64,000 bases of DNA from Saccopteryx bilineata (taxonomy: Eukaryota; Chordata; Mammalia; Chiroptera; Emballonuridae), in assembly GCF_036850765.1 (NCBI RefSeq), contig NC_089493.1, positions 8,805,632-8,869,631 on the forward strand. The letters are read 5' to 3'. The position numbers were made by a program, and so were the translations under genes. Shown in pieces: positions 60,101 to 63,149 of the stretch (its first letter is position 1; each line of letters starts with the position of its first letter). The notes under the pieces are model-generated. The model searched no databases and was not told the DNA's origin. It saw only the letters and a list, made by a program, of their open reading frames with translations.

Positions 60101-62877
60101 GGACAAAATACATTTTAAATACAGTATTTATAGAGAATTGTAGGGACTTACAGAGTATGTCTCCAGGGCAAAATCGGGCACAGGTTTCTCAGGTGAGGAA
60201 AGCGTGCCCACGATCTGGAATGTGCCTTCCTTCAACTTGTTCGAGGAGGCGGCTAGCATGGCTGACTTACTTTCATCTTCCTCTTCCTCCTCTTCCATAA
60301 TTTCTTCAAGGGAAGCCCCAACAACACAGTTAGATAGGAACTGCAAGACAAGAGAAATGTCCCCAATACTGAGAACAATGTGGAGTAAAATTCACCTTTA
60401 GTTAGGGCTTGCTAGAGGCGTCACATGTGGAAATAAAACACACATCACCGTGTATAGCTAACAGATAACTTAGCTTATTTGCACGTCTAAAAATTAGTTC
60501 CTTGAGTTTTCAACACCAACAGAAATTCCTCCCTTCTATTCGTGTAGTTATTCCCTTCCCCTTTGCCTTCACGCCCCTAATCGGAACACTATTTGGGCTT
60601 CTCCCTGGGTTGGTGCTTCCGGAACAGTCACTCTTTTTGGATCTCAAATACACGCTTGTTGCCTCTTCCTCAGCTTTTGGTTTTTAGGTTAACAGCACAG
60701 ACAACAGCAGTTACTCGGCATGTGAGAAAGAGAGGTCCTGGCTAGTTTTGGGATAACCAGAAAACTCTGTTCATAAGCTTGTGAAGAAATATCTCTATAC
60801 ACTAAAAGTTTTATTTTGAAGATATGCTGTTAAAAAATAATCCGAGATCAAAAGGAGATAAAGTAAAAAGTTCCATTCTCTTCCTCCTCTCCCTTCTGGT
60901 TTCAATCATGTTGCCTCGCCTTTTAAATACTCTGCGATAGACTCTCCTTCATTGGTTCATGCAGCAAATGCCACTGGCTTGCTGACCATGTGTGAGGCTC
61001 TGCTGTTTAGCTGTGGAGCAGGGCCACATTCTGACTTTCATGGCCCTTTCCTCTGTAAAAAAACATATCACAAATTATACTTAAATGTGTATTGCTGTAA
61101 AGACAAACATAATCTTTGGCTCTCAAATTTCAGTTGCTTCCTTCTGCTTTTCAAAGAAATGAAAACATTTGTGTGGGCCCCAAAGTCTCGTGGGCTCTGG
61201 GCACCATGTCTGCTGCACCCAGGAAGTCAGACCTGGAGCTCCCAGGCACTGCTCCCATTCGGGGCCACTCTGTCCTCTGAAAATGCCAACCTGACCTCCA
61301 CCTCAGAGTCTTTGCCCTTCTCATGAGCCCTGAGAACTAGTTCCTGGGGCTTGACCCTCATCCTGAGTTCAAGAGCCCTTCCATGCAACTCAATGCAAAG
61401 TAGCTGCTTTCACCCACCAGTCAACATGTTATGTCCTCTTTCCTTCAGAGTGCTTATCACACATTGAAATGCCTTGTTTATTCTCAAAATTAGCAGTTGT
61501 CTTCTTCCAGGAGAGGCAAGGTTCTTGAGGGCAGCAACTTTTTTTGGTCTTCTTCAGAGTGCAGTTCTCTGGGCCTGCCATTTTGTTGGTGCTCACGAAT
61601 GAACCCCATCCTCCAGAGGCCGTACTAGTTAAGTTTCTTGTGTATCACTGGAGATATTTTCTACGTATAGATTATCTATCTATCTATCTATCTATCTTTT
61701 CTATATCTATCTTTTTCAAAGACACAAAGAAATGCACACCATACCTGTTTAACGCTTCCTTTCTTTAAAAAATGTTTTTGTTATGGTGCTGTTTTAGTTT
61801 TGTTTGTCCTTGTCCTTTCTTTTTCCATTCTTTCTGGTCATGTGTGTTTAGTCTCTTCCAGTAGACATTTACTATATATAATACATATAATATCACATAT
61901 ATTGTTTATCATAGATAATGACATGCTGTATAAAAATATATTGTTTTTGCACATAAATTATATATATACAGATATATATCACATATATATCTTTTTATTG
62001 CATCCATTAATAGGTTGCTGGGTGGTTTTTTTTTAATTAATTAATTAATTAATTTTTTACAGAGACAGAGAGTGAGTCAGAGAGAGGGATAGACAGGGAC
62101 AGACAGACAAGAACGGAGAGAGATGAGAAGCATCAATCATTAGTTTTTCATTGCGCGTTGCAACACCTTAGTTGTTCATTGATTGCTTTCTCATATGTGC
62201 CTTGACCACGGGCCTTCAGCAGACTGAGTAACCCTTTGCTGGAGCCAGCGACCTTGGGTTCAAGCTGGTGGGCTTTTGCTCAAACCAGATGAGTCCACAC
62301 TCAAGCTGGCGACCTCGGGGTCTTGAACCCGGGTCCTCTGCATCCCAGTCCGACGCTCTATCCACTGCGCCACCGCCTGGTCAGGCACATATATATCTTT
62401 TTAATTTACTGATTAACTTTAGATGATACACTGAGTTGAACAGTGCCCCCCCCCCAAAAAAAAAAAAAAAATTCCTGTCTACCTGGAACATAATCTGACC
62501 ATATTTGGAAACAGGGTCTTTGCAGATATAATCAGGGTAAGTGAAGTTATACCAGATTAGGTGGGTTCTAATCCAATGACTGGTGTCCTTATAGGACCTG
62601 GGGCTGGGCTGGTGATCTCAGCCTTGGGGGTGACTTCCAGGTGGGGCCGTTGTCTACCGTGGACTCAAACTGGGGTCCTGGGGGTGTTGGCTGTGCCCAG
62701 ACGAGGGACCCTTCCTCAGGAGAGGCCCCGACGGCGCCCCGTGGCACAAGACCTCTGTGACATGCCACTGCTCACCTTCCCGATGTTTCCGCTGCTGTAG
62801 GAGTCCAGCAGGTTTATAAACACCCTCTGGATCCGGATAACTTTGTCAGTCCGGGCAACAACCTCCTCTTCTGCCAT
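11367..62877 (-). CDS. AK7: Adenylate kinase 7, complete 18-exon gene
   Basis: The joined exons give 2166 nt, 721 residues and a stop; I recall human AK7 as about 723. Known role: ATP + AMP to 2 ADP in motile cilia and sperm flagella; loss causes ciliary dyskinesia in mice and malformed sperm flagella in men. Seen: an N-terminal Rossmann-like region (about 35-260), P-loop GPPAVGKT (373-380), the adenylate kinase signature DGFPK (479-483), an acidic insert between them (about 419-430), a Glu/Ala/Lys-rich coiled coil (about 612-675) and a C-terminal Dpy-30 motif (about 677-718) that in other axonemal proteins docks partners. All 17 introns are GT-AG and phases agree throughout. The start codon has a strong context (CCCGCC before ATGG). 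No break was found. Splice sites are read from sequence, not transcripts. Confidence 0.97.
11590..11940 (+). mobile_element. L1 3' UTR fragment in AK7 intron 17 flank
   Basis: It contains GAACAGACTAGCAGCTGTCA and GTGTTATAGAATTGTACACT, ending CCCAATAAATTCAATTT. It lies antisense in AK7 intron 17. Confidence 0.75.
11958..12155 (+). mobile_element. tRNA-headed SINE, CCTGACCTGTGG type
   Basis: The target duplication AAATCTTAATATA is at 11945-11957 and 12156-12168. It lies in AK7 intron 17. Confidence 0.9.
12301..12459 (-). CDS. AK7: AK7 exon 17, Dpy-30 motif
   Basis: It codes for residues 657-709. The coiled coil ends ([18 protein letters not shown]) and the Dpy-30 motif starts ([20 protein letters not shown]). 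The latter is a short two-helix dimerisation and docking unit. The acceptor is CTGCAG and the donor GTAAGA. Confidence 0.96.
12676..12935. repeat. SINE foldback: two 3' ends face to face
   Basis: A minus-oriented SINE 3' end (12676-12813) meets a plus-oriented one (about 12814-12897), leaving arms of about 90 bp that pair with a short loop. It lies in AK7 intron 16, between exon 16 and exon 17. Confidence 0.8.
13075..13295 (-). CDS. AK7: AK7 exon 16, coiled coil
   Basis: It codes for residues 583-656. It begins [20 protein letters not shown], completing the kinase domain, then runs into a long Glu/Ala/Arg-rich helix ([20 protein letters not shown] onward) typical of a coiled coil. The acceptor AAG was chosen over an AG two bases downstream because only it keeps the frame. 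The donor is GTGAGT. Confidence 0.95.
13966..14334 (+). mobile_element. Solo LTR of an endogenous retrovirus
   Basis: It starts TGATAG and ends TAACA, with a 5-bp target duplication CTCAG at 13961-13965 and 14335-14339. A TATATAA box is at 14209-14215 and AATAAA at 14288-14293. The U3 part holds an imperfect 60-bp direct repeat (CCCAAGGAGG at 14081 and 14141). No viral genes remain. It lies antisense in AK7 intron 15. Confidence 0.85.
14340..15585. other. Unassigned part of AK7 intron 15
   Basis: No exon or recognised repeat was seen, apart from a short C run near 14380 and a TG/G run at 14751-14776. Confidence 0.4.
15586..15735 (+). repeat. MIR-like SINE
   Basis: CCTGTTTCACAGATGAGAAA followed by CCGAGGCAGAG is the MIR core wording. 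Confidence 0.65.
16284..16481 (-). CDS. AK7: AK7 exon 15, core and lid region
   Basis: It codes for residues 517-582 plus one base of codon 583. [11 protein letters not shown] is the beta-strand and helix that follow the DGFP motif in the kinase fold; [16 protein letters not shown] is the lid-side helix. The acceptor is CCCCAG and the donor GTATGA. Confidence 0.96.
16673..16850. repeat. CCTT/CCCT microsatellite
   Basis: A pyrimidine-only tract of CCTT and CCCT tetramers lies in AK7 intron 14, about 190 bp from exon 15. The Ser/Pro/Leu-rich open frame across it is an artefact. Confidence 0.95.
17456..17813 (-). mobile_element. tRNA-headed SINE, long-body type
   Basis: The tRNA head is at the high end (GTCCTGACTCGTGGTAGCAC on minus), and repeated CAAGCCAGCGACCTTGGGC segments form the body. 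Confidence 0.85.
18013..18187 (-). mobile_element. tRNA-headed SINE, CCCTGGCTGGGTGG type
   Basis: On minus the head reads ACCCTGGCTGGGTGGTTCAG. The tail is a TTTATTTATTTA tract at the low end. Confidence 0.8.
19194..19349. repeat. 51-bp minisatellite, about three units
   Basis: Units beginning GGTAGTGGGGAGGGTCAAGG start near 19199, 19250 and 19301. As 51 is a multiple of three, open frames of repeated wording appear on the minus strand without being genes. Confidence 0.9.
19935..19978. repeat. (TG)n(CG)n alternating tract
   Basis: There are 44 bp of strict purine-pyrimidine alternation, the last third pure CG. Such tracts can adopt Z-DNA. Confidence 0.95.
20391..20778 (+). mobile_element. 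tRNA-headed SINE, CCCTGGCCGG type
   Basis: The perfect 16-bp target duplication GAAAATAGCTTGTATT is at 20374-20389 and 20779-20794. The 205-codon frame over it is not a gene. Confidence 0.92.
21413..21481 (-). CDS. AK7: AK7 exon 14
   Basis: It codes for residues 494-516 plus one base of Glu517. A second acidic run ([12 protein letters not shown]) leads to [11 protein letters not shown]. The intron before it is only 180 bp, the shortest in the gene. The acceptor is TATTAG and the donor GTAAGT. Confidence 0.95.
21662..21790 (-). CDS. AK7: AK7 exon 13, DGFP signature exon
   Basis: It codes for residues 452-493 with split codons at both ends. It contains the adenylate kinase signature [13 protein letters not shown] (476-488); Lys483 stands where most adenylate kinases have Arg. 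The acceptor is TATTAG and the donor GTGAGT. Confidence 0.96.
22319..22565 (+). mobile_element. tRNA-headed SINE, CCTGACCTGTGG type
   Basis: The perfect 17-bp target duplication TAAAGCGGCAGAAAATG is at 22302-22318 and 22566-22582. It has a long CT tract inside. Confidence 0.92.
22734..23137 (+). mobile_element. tRNA-headed SINE, CCCTGGCCGG type
   Basis: The target duplication AAATGGCGCAGTCA (22720-22733) matches AAACGGCGCAGTCA (23138-23151). The tail is (AAAT)n. Confidence 0.92.
23578..23763 (-). mobile_element. tRNA-headed SINE, CCTGACCTGTGG type
   Basis: On minus the head reads CTGACCTGTGGTGGCGCAGT. The A-rich tail is at the low end. Confidence 0.85.
23790..25540. other. Unassigned part of AK7 intron 12
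   Basis: No exon or clear repeat was seen. The few open frames lack family resemblance. Confidence 0.4.
25548..25735 (-). mobile_element. Diverged tRNA-headed SINE
   Basis: On minus the head is CTGGCCCATTAACTCAGTTGG. It is more decayed than its neighbours, and the minisatellite begins 140 bp further on. Confidence 0.7.
25876..26425. repeat. 25-bp minisatellite, 22 units
   Basis: Units CGATGGGACTGGTCTGCAG plus a 6-bp linker repeat every 25 bp. The linker is TCCCCA or ATCCCA. The first and last units read GGACTAGTCTG while all inner ones read GGACTGGTCTG. Several frames on both strands stay open only because the unit has no stop in any of them. Confidence 0.97.
26757..27172 (+). mobile_element. 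LTR-like repeat, copy 1
   Basis: It aligns by eye with 43845-44265 across shared blocks (TTTCTATATGG, CAGGGTGATT, TTCATGTAATC, CATAAAnGAA, CTTATAAAA). A SINE at 27173 was inserted near its 3' end. It may be a solo LTR; the ends are approximate. Confidence 0.55.
27173..27552 (+). mobile_element. tRNA-headed SINE, CCCTGGCCGG type
   Basis: The head GCCCTGGCCGGTTGGCTCAG is intact, with box B GGTTCGATTCC. It was inserted in an LTR-like repeat. Confidence 0.9.
27640..28260 (-). mobile_element. L1 fragment, antisense, split by SINE
   Basis: It contains the antisense L1 wording GGCAAGTATTTTCTCCTAGT followed by TTGTCCTTTGC. A SINE occupies 27801-28162. Confidence 0.65.
27801..28162 (-). mobile_element. 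tRNA-headed SINE, CCCTGGCCGG type
   Basis: The perfect target duplication TTAATTAATGATTTTT is at 27785-27800 and 28163-28178, inside an L1 fragment. Confidence 0.92.
28525..28745 (+). mobile_element. tRNA-headed SINE, CCCTGGCCAGGTGG type
   Basis: It has a tRNA-like head and ends in a 41-bp CT tract and an A-rich tail, 75 bp from the AK7 exon 12 donor. Confidence 0.8.
28819..28945 (-). CDS. AK7: AK7 exon 12, acidic insert
   Basis: It codes for residues 409-450 plus one base of Gly451. Almost the whole exon is an acidic stretch ([12 protein letters not shown]) followed by a helix ([18 protein letters not shown]). It lies inside the NMP-binding part of the kinase and has no match in short adenylate kinases. 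The acceptor is GTGCAG and the donor GTAGCG, a weak donor. Confidence 0.95.
29260..29440 (+). mobile_element. tRNA-headed SINE, short type
   Basis: The head is GCCCTGGCCGGATGGCTCGG. The imperfect target duplication TCAAGGGCA / TCAAGAGCA flanks it. Confidence 0.85.
29625..29970 (+). mobile_element. tRNA-headed SINE beside AK7 exon 11
   Basis: It is of the CCCTGGCCGG type with part of the head deleted. AAACTTCCCA / AAAATTCCCA flank it. Its tail ends about 30 bp from the exon 11 donor. Confidence 0.88.
30001..30129 (-). CDS. AK7: AK7 exon 11, P-loop exon
   Basis: It codes for residues 366-408. It carries the phosphate-binding loop GPPAVGKTS (373-381), whose Lys379 contacts the ATP phosphates, and the start of the NMP-binding helices ([13 protein letters not shown]). 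The acceptor is TTTCAG and the donor GTATCT. A SINE begins only about 30 bp beyond the donor. Confidence 0.96.
30798..31136 (+). mobile_element. tRNA-headed SINE, CCTGACCAGGC type
   Basis: The target duplication AAAAATCATGCCAATGA is at 30781-30797 and about 31135-31151. Confidence 0.92.
31899..32235 (-). mobile_element. Non-autonomous hAT element, copy 2
   Basis: Same family as 2951-3277 in reverse orientation. The perfect 8-bp duplication GTCTACAC is at 31891-31898 and 32236-32243. It lies in AK7 intron 10. Confidence 0.92.
32800..32990 (-). repeat. MIR-like SINE
   Basis: It has the MIR wording CTGAGCCTTGGTCTTCACGT and a following run of ATAAGAATATCTGCCTTG. Orientation was judged by eye. 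Confidence 0.5.
33343..33492 (-). CDS. AK7: AK7 exon 10
   Basis: It codes for residues 316-365 ([20 protein letters not shown] onward), acceptor TCTTAG, donor GTAACT, phase 0. The acceptor was chosen because the alternative AG four bases downstream breaks the frame. The exon leads into the kinase core ([10 protein letters not shown]). Confidence 0.95.
33571..33767 (-). mobile_element. tRNA-headed SINE, CCTGACCTGTGG type
   Basis: On minus the head reads CCTGACCTGTGGTGGCGCAG. It lies 79 bp upstream of AK7 exon 10. Confidence 0.88.
33834..33990 (+). mobile_element. Truncated SINE, CCTGACCAGGC type
   Basis: The head and first body segment only are present; the 3' half is missing. Confidence 0.8.
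34165..34345 (+). mobile_element. Diverged tRNA-headed SINE
   Basis: It has a head-like segment TGGTCCAGTGGATAGAGTAC and a CT-rich end. It is joined directly to a reverse SINE at 34360. Confidence 0.7.
34360..34743 (-). mobile_element. tRNA-headed SINE, CCCTGGCCGG type, diverged
   Basis: The copy is full length with many substitutions and a 46-bp GA tract. Confidence 0.85.
35292..35369 (-). CDS. AK7: AK7 exon 9
   Basis: It codes for residues 290-315 ([20 protein letters not shown] onward), acceptor CCACAG, donor GTTAGT, phase 0 at both ends. Confidence 0.95.
35476..35543. repeat. TG/TA-rich microsatellite
   Basis: An irregular TGTG/TATA tract lies about 107 bp upstream of AK7 exon 9. Confidence 0.85.
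36131..36466 (-). mobile_element. Non-autonomous hAT element, copy 3
   Basis: Same family as 2951-3277. The perfect 8-bp duplication ATTTAAGG is at 36123-36130 and 36467-36474. It lies in AK7 intron 8, immediately beside exon 8. Confidence 0.92.
36507..36597 (-). CDS. AK7: AK7 exon 8
   Basis: It completes Gly259 and codes to Lys289 ([20 protein letters not shown] onward). The acceptor is CTACAG and the donor GTACAG. A recent hAT element ends only 33 bp from this exon's downstream (donor) side, leaving the donor intact. Confidence 0.95.
37060..37235 (+). repeat. MIR-like SINE
   Basis: CACAGCAATCTCATCAGGTG followed by a GGTACTCTGATTATCCTTAT stretch is MIR core wording. Confidence 0.65.
38456..38544 (-). 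CDS. AK7: AK7 exon 7
   Basis: It codes for residues 230-258 plus two bases of Gly259 ([20 protein letters not shown] onward). The acceptor is TTTCAG and the donor GTAAGT. It closes the Rossmann-like region ([11 protein letters not shown]). Confidence 0.95.
39594..39768 (+). mobile_element. tRNA-headed SINE, short type
   Basis: The head is GGCCCCGGATGGGTAGCTTAG. AACACTTTTT occurs on both sides. Confidence 0.85.
39780..41030 (+). repeat. Ancient LINE-like repeat in AK7 intron 6
   Basis: It has the wording of an old, mammal-wide LINE-like element (CCATGGCTTTAAATGCCATC, then CTTGTGAATGAGA near the end). It resembles 560-2050 in type. Confidence 0.5.
41224..41702 (+). mobile_element. Long SINE, CCTGACCGG head, expanded body
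   Basis: The body holds about ten copies of the GGTCACTGGCTTGAGC-type segment, more than in any other copy here. The A tail is 21 bp or more and abuts AK7 exon 6. Confidence 0.85.
41724..41804 (-). CDS. AK7: AK7 exon 6
   Basis: It codes for residues 203-229 ([20 protein letters not shown] onward), acceptor TAATAG, donor GTATGA, phase 0. The AAGLQYG motif is well conserved in AK7. Near-continuous SINE sequence lies just downstream in intron 6, 25 bp from the donor. Confidence 0.95.
41990..43075. other. Unassigned part of AK7 intron 5
   Basis: No exon or clear repeat was seen. The 163-codon minus frame at 42679-43170 has no family resemblance and overlaps the SINE at 43079. Confidence 0.4.
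43079..43270 (+). mobile_element. tRNA-headed SINE, short type
   Basis: The head is CCCCGGCTGGCTGGGCAACT, followed by a CT tract and an A/T tail. Confidence 0.82.
43845..44265 (+). mobile_element. LTR-like repeat, copy 2
   Basis: It is the counterpart of 26757-27172 and carries no SINE. The ends are approximate and no coding remnant is attached that I can recognise. Confidence 0.55.
45107..45134. repeat. (GT)n microsatellite
   Basis: A plain dinucleotide run lies in AK7 intron 5. Confidence 0.95.
46010..46250 (-). repeat. MIR-like SINE pair
   Basis: CAAGTTACTCAACCTCTGAA and the earlier AATGGGGATAATGAGAACGT are MIR wording. Two fragments may be joined. Confidence 0.6.
46393..46661. mobile_element. 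Short hAT-type MITE, GTGGATTTAA ends
   Basis: The ends CAGAGGTGGATTTAA and TTTAATCCACCTCTG are inverted repeats. The perfect 8-bp duplication TGGGGACC is at 46385-46392 and 46662-46669. It is 269 bp long without coding content and lies in AK7 intron 5. Confidence 0.9.
46917..47027 (-). CDS. AK7: AK7 exon 5
   Basis: It codes for residues 166-202 ([16 protein letters not shown] onward), acceptor TCATAG, donor GTAAGT, phase 0 at both ends. The [16 protein letters not shown] segment matches the conserved YxxxK-like helix of the SDR-type fold in position only, since the tyrosine is absent. Confidence 0.96.
47337..47666 (-). mobile_element. tRNA-headed SINE, CCTGACCAGGC type
   Basis: The perfect target duplication TGTATTTTGTTTTC is at 47323-47336 and 47667-47680. 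Confidence 0.92.
48702..49022 (+). mobile_element. tRNA-headed SINE, CCTGACCAGGC type
   Basis: ATATGCCCAG lies on both sides as a duplication. Confidence 0.88.
49051..49237. mobile_element. Palindromic DNA-transposon relic
   Basis: The ends AGGTTTGCCA and TTTGGCAATCCT are inverted, and the arms (TTTCAGATAAAC versus TTATCTGAAA) pair over much of the length. It is an old element and I could not name the family. Confidence 0.65.
50255..50815 (-). mobile_element. tRNA-headed SINE split by a hAT element
   Basis: The SINE 3' part is at 50255-50492 and its tRNA head (read on minus, TACCTAGCCAGTTAGCTCAG) is at 50789-50815, separated by the hAT element. Confidence 0.8.
50493..50788. mobile_element. 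hAT-type element with GGTCCCCAACC ends
   Basis: The ends CAGTGGTCCCCAACC and GGTTGGGAACCACTG are inverted. The flanks TTCTAACT and CTCTGACT match at 6 of 8 positions. It is inserted in a SINE. Confidence 0.82.
51260..51800. repeat. Old mammalian repeat, family uncertain
   Basis: Wording such as TCTGGCCAATCAGAGCTCC and TGAGCTGGTTTATAACTGG is of the old DNA-transposon or LTR type. I give no family name. Confidence 0.35.
51910..52890. other. Unassigned part of AK7 intron 4
   Basis: Nothing recognisable was seen. The 73-codon plus frame at 52288-52509 has no family resemblance. Confidence 0.4.
52902..52996 (-). CDS. AK7: AK7 exon 4
   Basis: It completes Ala134 and codes to Pro165 ([20 protein letters not shown] onward). 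The acceptor is CTACAG and the donor GTAAGT. The [14 protein letters not shown] strand is a strongly conserved part of the N-terminal region. Confidence 0.96.
53260..53430 (+). repeat. MIR-like SINE
   Basis: TGTTTTACAGGTGAGGGAAC is the MIR core wording, then GGTACAGTTTGCCTAGGG. Confidence 0.7.
53820..55480. other. Unassigned part of AK7 intron 3
   Basis: AT-rich sequence without an exon or clear repeat, except a short GT run near 54832. Confidence 0.4.
55482..55678 (-). mobile_element. tRNA-headed SINE, CCCTGGCCGGGTAGG type
   Basis: On minus the head reads GCCCTGGCCGGGTAGGTCAG. Confidence 0.85.
55733..55903 (+). mobile_element. MER5A-like hAT (Charlie) relic
   Basis: CAGGGGTTGGCAAAAGC to GTTGGCTGACCCC, with inner AAAATATTTACTGTGTGGCC, matches the wording I know from MER5-type elements. 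It is old and shared among placentals. Confidence 0.65.
56475..56860 (-). mobile_element. tRNA-headed SINE, CCCTGGCCGG type
   Basis: TTCATTTGTTTT and TTCATTTCTTTT flank it as a duplication. Confidence 0.88.
57426..57534 (-). CDS. AK7: AK7 exon 3
   Basis: It codes for residues 98-133 plus the first base of codon 134 ([20 protein letters not shown] onward). The acceptor is CTGCAG and the donor GTCAGT. It continues the Rossmann-like region; the VVIYNIT segment looks like a core beta-strand. Confidence 0.96.
58450..58745 (+). repeat. Ancient mammalian repeat, family uncertain
   Basis: It has the same opening type as 2145 (GGCTTGAACAACAGAGATGT, then CACAGTTCTGGAGCC), ending in CTTCACATGACCTTCTCCCC. 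Confidence 0.45.
59262..59538. mobile_element. Partial hAT element, right end kept
   Basis: The right end AGGTTGACTACCCCTG is intact; the left end is missing or unrecognised. It abuts the duplication of the next hAT element exactly. Confidence 0.6.
59547..59862 (+). mobile_element. Non-autonomous hAT element, copy 4
   Basis: Same family and orientation as 2951-3277. The perfect 8-bp duplication GTCTAGAG is at 59539-59546 and 59863-59870. It lies in AK7 intron 2. Confidence 0.92.
60152..60340 (-). CDS. AK7: AK7 exon 2
   Basis: It codes for residues 35-97 ([10 protein letters not shown] to LETYS), acceptor TTGCAG, donor GTAAGT, phase 0 at both ends. A run of six glutamates (50-55) is followed by [10 protein letters not shown], the first beta-strand of the Rossmann-like N-terminal region. 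Confidence 0.96.
60350..61990. other. Unassigned part of AK7 intron 1
   Basis: No exon or clear repeat was seen, apart from (TATC)n at about 61673-61697 and an AT-rich run near 61870-61990. Confidence 0.4.
62030..62385 (-). mobile_element. tRNA-headed SINE, CCTGACCAGGC type
   Basis: It is full length with an (AATT)n tail. The likely duplication ACATATATATCTTTTT lies at 61981-61996 and 62386-62401, leaving about 33 extra bases beyond the tail. Confidence 0.88.
62776..62877 (-). CDS. AK7: AK7 exon 1, coding part
   Basis: It codes for residues 1-34, beginning [10 protein letters not shown] and ending GNIGK. The donor is GTGAGC and the phase is 0. The start is the only ATG in a strong context ahead of the conserved [16 protein letters not shown] stretch. 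An open frame runs further upstream on the same strand, but it has a poor start and lies in GC-rich promoter sequence. Confidence 0.96.
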
Positions 62878-62879
62878 GG

Positions 62880-63140
62880 CGGGAGCCACGCTAGTTGCTA
62901 AGGAGAAAGCGTCCTTTTGGTTGCCAAGGCTGCGGGGTCGCGGCCTTGGGAATGCTGGGTCGCCACGGCCCCGGGGGCGGGGCCTAAGGCGCTGGGCGGG
63001 GCGTTCCGGGATGGGGGCGGGGCTACTGATTTCCCGCGCTGGTGTATCTCTGCCGGGGTTTGGGAGCCAGGTAGGCGTCCCAGCGCCAGTTCTGTCTACC
63101 GTCGCGCCCTGTCCCTGCAGCCCGGGCCCCACTCTGCTCA
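62880..63140 (-). promoter_or_regulatory. AK7: AK7 CpG-rich promoter with GC boxes
   Basis: A CpG-rich stretch lies directly upstream of the AK7 start codon. Three GGGGCGGGG-type Sp1 boxes are at 62973-62982, 62994-63003 and 63013-63022. No TATA box was seen. The transcription start is not visible from sequence. Confidence 0.7.
62894..62933 (-). promoter_or_regulatory. Two X-box-like RFX sites
   Basis: Read on the minus strand, 62933-62920 is GCAGCC-TT-GGCAAC and 62907-62894 is TTCTCC-TT-AGCAAC. Against the RFX X-box GTNRCC-N(0-3)-RGYAAC the first has one mismatch and the second two, with both right half-sites perfect. They lie 43 and 17 bp before the AK7 start codon. RFX factors drive ciliary genes, which fits AK7. 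Confidence 0.6.
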
Positions 63141-63149
63141 GCTACACGC

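Noticed and set aside
62716..63132. 138-codon frame extending AK7 exon 1 at both ends
   Set aside because: The upstream part is GC-rich promoter read-through and the downstream part is intron 1. The conserved start is at 62877.
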